64,000 nt of DNA from Brachypterus glaber (taxonomy: Eukaryota > Arthropoda > Insecta > Coleoptera > Kateretidae), in the NCBI GenBank assembly GCA_958510825.1, contig OY294047.1:45925365-45989364 (forward strand), given 5' to 3'. This document shows, in pieces, positions 60,211-64,000 of this stretch (within the stretch, counting starts at the first letter, position 1; each line of letters begins with the position of its first letter). The position numbers and the translations under genes were made by a program. The notes below the pieces were generated by a model. The model was not told the DNA's origin. It searched no databases and saw only the letters and a program-made list of their open reading frames with translations.

Positions 60211-61703
60211 ACACACTGTTACTGAATCTTGCATAGGATGCAGTAGATCCTCAAAGTAAACCAAAATCTGATATTGGTAGCTAAAAACCTGTATTTTAAT
60301 TTGCTAAGTTCAGCAAAATCGTAGAGGTTAGTTCTTGGAGGATATTGGCTTAACACTCTTCAGCAGGATCTATACTTCGCACCATTAATTTAAGAAGTAA
60401 AATTTTAAGTGCTTTTATTATAACTATCTATTTAAATGAAAAATTAATAGGCAAAATAATTTTATTTTCATTCATTTAATTAAAAATATATTTTTTAAAT
60501 AGGGCACATTTGCTTTGTTGGTCAGTATATGTTTTATGTATTAGCTATTAAAAAGTCAGTCAACTAACGTTTGACAAGCTCTATTATAATAATAGAGTAC
60601 CAATAGTAGGTACTGTACTATAGTACTATACTACTTGGAGTTCAGCTAGGCAACTAATAGATTTTCTTAAGTAAGCAATGTCGTTGCTTTCGCCAAAAAA
60701 CAGAAAACAGTGTCATGTAGTCAGGGGCATTTCGAGGTTTTTGTCGTAGGGTTGTGTGAAGTTAAATTTTTCGGACTGAAAAAAATTTGATGACAAAAAA
60801 AAGGTCATCCCCCAATTTTTTTTAAAAAGGTCCTCACCCCCAAAAAAATTTTTACTCCCAACATTTTTTATTACCACCAAAAACTATTTTTACCCAATTT
60901 TTTTTACCCAAAACTAATTTTCTTTATTCAACCAGAATAAATATATATCAAATCTACATTTTTCCGACTCAACTGCTGAAATTATTGACTGGGCCATTTC
61001 GTAGAGGGAGTAACACCCCCACACCTACCTCGGAATGCCCCTGCATGTAGTACCTTTACGTATAACAGCTGTAGCATGCTAGCAATAATGGCATTTTTAA
61101 AAATAATTAGAAAGAAAAAAATTTGATAGCAACTATCAAAAATTTTGACAACTGTTGTCAGTCATGTAACTATGACAACTAAGTATTAAAATATATACTG
61201 TGGATTTGTTATCTAAAATATACTAACCAACAACGTTTATAATAACTTTTACATTGCATAATAAAAAAAAACTTTTATTAAAATACATCATATTAAATTA
61301 TAATTTTGTTGCATTTTTAAAAAATAAAGAGTTTACGCATACATAGAAACTTATTTGGTTGGTCATATCGTAAAAAATAGAGCAGTTATAGTAATTCGAA
61401 AAACATCAAAAAATAATTTAATTTTTTTTTATTTTTGAATAAAGTCAATTATAAATATTTTTTTTAACAAATTAAGTGCTACTTAAAAAAATAATTAGAT
61501 ATTCGTTAGAAAATACACATTTTTAGTAAAAGTTGTAAGGTTTGGAGCCTGCTGAAGATTGTTAAGCCAATATCTTTCAAGAACTAACCTCTACGATTTT
61601 GTTGAAAGCAGAAAACTAAAATACAGGTTTTCAGCTATCAAAATCATTTTTTGGTTTACTTTGAGGATCTACTGCATCCTATGCAAGATTCAGTAACAGT
61701 GTG
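60211..61703. mobile_element. 1.5-kb element with about 160-bp inverted ends
   Basis: ACACACTGTTACTGAATCTT and AGTAGATCCTCAAAGTAAAC on the left are mirrored by GTTTACTTTGAGGATCTACT and AAGATTCAGTAACAGTGTGT on the right. TCGTAGAGGTTAGTTCTTG and its complement lie further in. A smaller element (60721-61046) is nested inside. No transposase seen. Confidence 0.8.
60721..61046. mobile_element. Nested short element with CAGGGGCAT ends
   Basis: CAGGGGCATTTCGAGGTTTT at the left, complement of CAGGGGCATTCCGAGGTAGG at the right. Poly-purine and CCCCAA-rich interior. Nested in the 60211 element, so it is the younger insertion. Confidence 0.68.
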
Positions 61704-61960
61704 TAAATTTGGAGCACTGATTTTTTTCTTATATTTTTTGAATTGTTTTTAAGCAATAATTTTTAAAATCCTGAAAAAAAGTTAAATTAAAAGCAGAACA
61801 TATTATAAAATGAAGTTTATTTTATTTAAAATATATAGTACAAAGCGAAATTTTTGAACTAATAAAACTAATATAATAACAAATGTCCACGCAGCTTTTA
61901 AGAAAAGCTTTATTGACATTTGACCTAACAATTCCTAATAATTGAAAACCGTGGTTTGTT

Positions 61961-62870
61961 TGGCAGACTAACTTCTCTACTCTCGAACATATCTACTCCA
62001 TAAAATCCCTACTCTTTAACATCCTACTCTATACACCTCTACTCTATAACATCATTACTCCCCAATTATCCATATCCGTACTATTTCACTTGAAACTTTT
62101 TATGTAGGTATTGAATTTATTAAAAGCTTATTTATTTGTACATATTAAGAGTACTAGGTCAAAATAGTTATTTATATACCAAGGGACTAAACTGGCTGTT
62201 TTAGTCCCGCTGCATTAGTGCAAGGGACTAAAACAGCCAAGTTTAGTCCTGAGGTAGGTAGATAAAATTAAAATTAAAAACCACGCGTCTAAAATCGGTC
62301 GTTTTATTTTCGTAATTTAATCAAGATACCTGTAAATTGCGAAAAGTCAGTTTCATGGCTATCGCGATTTCAATTGTTTTTTAATATGGTTGACACAAAC
62401 GTCAAAAAAATGGACGAAGATGATAAATTTTAAGTTATGTATAAATTGTTATAACAATGTTATTTTTAAAGGTTTTCTTTGTTAAAATCAAATAAATTGG
62501 TTTGAATCGCTAATTTATTACAAAACACCACCAAACCTAATTTTTGAACCAGCAAAGCACATAGTAAGTATAATATTTTAATATTATCAAGGTTGCCGTG
62601 ATTTTTATTCCCTAGGGAGAAAAACGGCAAGTTCCGAAAATGAAAGCGTAAAATTAGGTTTTAGTCTTGGTCGTGCAAAAATAAAATTATTTACCTGTTT
62701 TTTTTTGGAATGCCAACTACTCATTTGTGGCTAATCGACTGCATTTAGTGCGGAGTAGGGTTTTTGAGGAGTATTGAAGTTATGAGTAGGTATATCACGG
62801 AGTAGGGTTGTTGGAGAGTAGGGATGTCAAGGAGTAGAGTTGTTGGAGTGTAGGGAAGTTAGTCTGCCGT
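61961..62870. mobile_element. Foldback-type element with tandem-repeat arms, copy 2
   Basis: Same ends as 25090-25620 (GGCAGACTAACTTCTCTACT, complement AAGTTAGTCTGCC) and diverged tandem units (CTCTACTCCATAAAATCC). The longer interior holds an independent hairpin at 62181-62251 built on GGGACTAAAACAGCCAAGTT. Confidence 0.8.
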
Positions 62871-63229
62871 TTGTTTTAGTATTAGATATCTAATCAGTAC
62901 TTTTTACAAAGGAAAAAATCAGCTGATTTAAATTAATAGTAAATATAATAATTATAAATAAAATTATTACTTCTCAACTGATTTATTTATACAGGGTCCA
63001 GCAAATCTATGGATTAATTTCAATGTATTTTGAAGCGTTCTTTTTAAAAAACTCTTTGACAAGTTAATTTTTGTTTTTAAATTCGCACCTCTTGAAGAAT
63101 ACTTTTGATAAAAAAAAAAAAACATTTTAATTTATATCAAATTCCCTAAATCTACAAAAACGCAGATTGTTATAAAAGCAGAAAAAATACTGCTGCTAAC
63201 AAAATAATAAATTTTTTTTTTTTTTCAAA

Positions 63230-63570
63230 AAAAGTTTCTTTTTTCGTAAAACAAAAAATTAATTGAAAAAAATGTTTATAAAAAAATGTTTTTACGCCAT
63301 TTTACCTCCTTACCCCCCCCCTTACAGTGCATGTGCTGTGCATGAATATGTTAGCACCCCCTTATCCCAATCCGAGTAAAAAAAAACAATCCCAGCCTAA
63401 AACTTTGGATAATCAACCTATGGTCCAAATTTGAATTCTTTAGCCTGAAGGATTCTTGGGTTTTCCACATATTTCCCGGACACAGACCGACCGATAGACA
63501 GATTTTTTTTACGGAAATCATATTTATTTGATATAAAACGTCCGGAAACGTAAAAATGCAATAAATTTTT
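63230..63570 (+). repeat. Dispersed GACAGAC-type repeat, copy 6
   Basis: Carries TTTACGCCATTTTACCTCCT, CCCAGCCTAAAACTTTGGAT, CATATTTCCCGGACACAGAC and CGACCGATAGACAGA, the fullest match to the 8690 copy. A short match to 21105-21180 (ACGTATGTTATGAAACTA) follows at about 63610. Confidence 0.55.
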
Positions 63571-64000
63571 TTCCAAGCGGCTTGTTTTCTAAACTTGTAC
63601 GCGTGCGTTAAAAACGTATGTTATGAAACTAATACTTTAATATACTATTTAAATTTTAAATTTTCGATTCAAAAAAACGTTGGAAACTTCAGCTTTATAG
63701 AAATATAGATTATTTTCCACACATTTGCTGGACTCTGTATTTAAAATATATAATACATGCTCTACGTATCTGCCTATATAAAAAATGTATAACAAAGTAT
63801 TTAAATGTTTGATCCCCATGTTTTTGGAATGTGCATTAAATTTTGTAAAAGTTGCTCTATCAAAAATATTGAATATTATTTTAATATCACTTTTATTTTA
63901 TTATTGTTTTATATTGTCAAAGATCCTGTTTAAATACATTTGAATCACAGACTTGCACACTAAAAAAATAAAATATGAGAAAATTTCAAGAATCTTTTTC

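Noticed and set aside
1..64000. CRISPR arrays, operons or bacterial defence systems
   Set aside because: All supported genes are intron-bearing eukaryotic genes, and the repeats are transposons and satellites without spacer structure.

Overview
The window is AT-rich eukaryotic nuclear DNA from an insect. It holds four protein-coding genes with spliced, phase-consistent exons and GT-AG introns (one apparent exception), set in a dense background of transposons and foldback repeats. The insect assignment rests on a gustatory receptor gene of the insect Gr family. Long repeat-filled introns and tRNA-derived SINE, Penelope and Tc1 remnants would suit a beetle-like genome, but the order is only inferred. 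There is nothing prokaryotic here: no operons, CRISPR arrays or Shine-Dalgarno sites.

Layout. (1) 514-7353, minus strand: HPS1, a subunit of the BLOC-3 Rab32/38 exchange factor, in 8 exons (about 595 aa). One intron has a U12-type ATATCCTT 5' splice site. (2) 7354-7850: a 497-bp head-to-head interval, probably a shared promoter. (3) 7851-16047, plus strand: a BTB-BACK-Kelch protein of the KLHL1/4/5 group, 7 exons, 615 aa. (4) 16048-22070: intergenic, with nested inverted repeats, a satellite carrying octamer-like motifs and several foldback elements. (5) 22071-54365, plus strand: FAM91A1, 16 exons, 929 aa, spread over 32 kb. (6) 37871-42586, minus strand: a complete four-exon gustatory receptor gene (398 aa) nested antisense in intron 9 of FAM91A1. 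(7) 54366-64000: gene-poor, with foldback elements, a 105-bp higher-order satellite that stays open on the minus strand, and a tandem-repeat-armed element.

Functional relations. HPS1 and FAM91A1 both act in endomembrane traffic (lysosome-related organelle biogenesis; WDR11-complex vesicle capture at the trans-Golgi), while the KLHL protein is a probable Cullin-3 substrate adaptor. I see no sign of a pathway cluster. The nested receptor is independent of its host gene.

Mobile DNA includes a Penelope-like element with a GIY-YIG fragment and hammerhead-like motifs in inverted arms, several non-LTR retrotransposon 3' ends, a tRNA-derived SINE directly downstream of a LINE 3' end, a decayed Tc1/mariner copy with TA flanks, two elements whose arms are 16-bp tandem repeats, and at least six members of one foldback family. 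Repeat boundaries were read by eye and may be off by tens of bases. Exon boundaries were checked by reading frame and phase.
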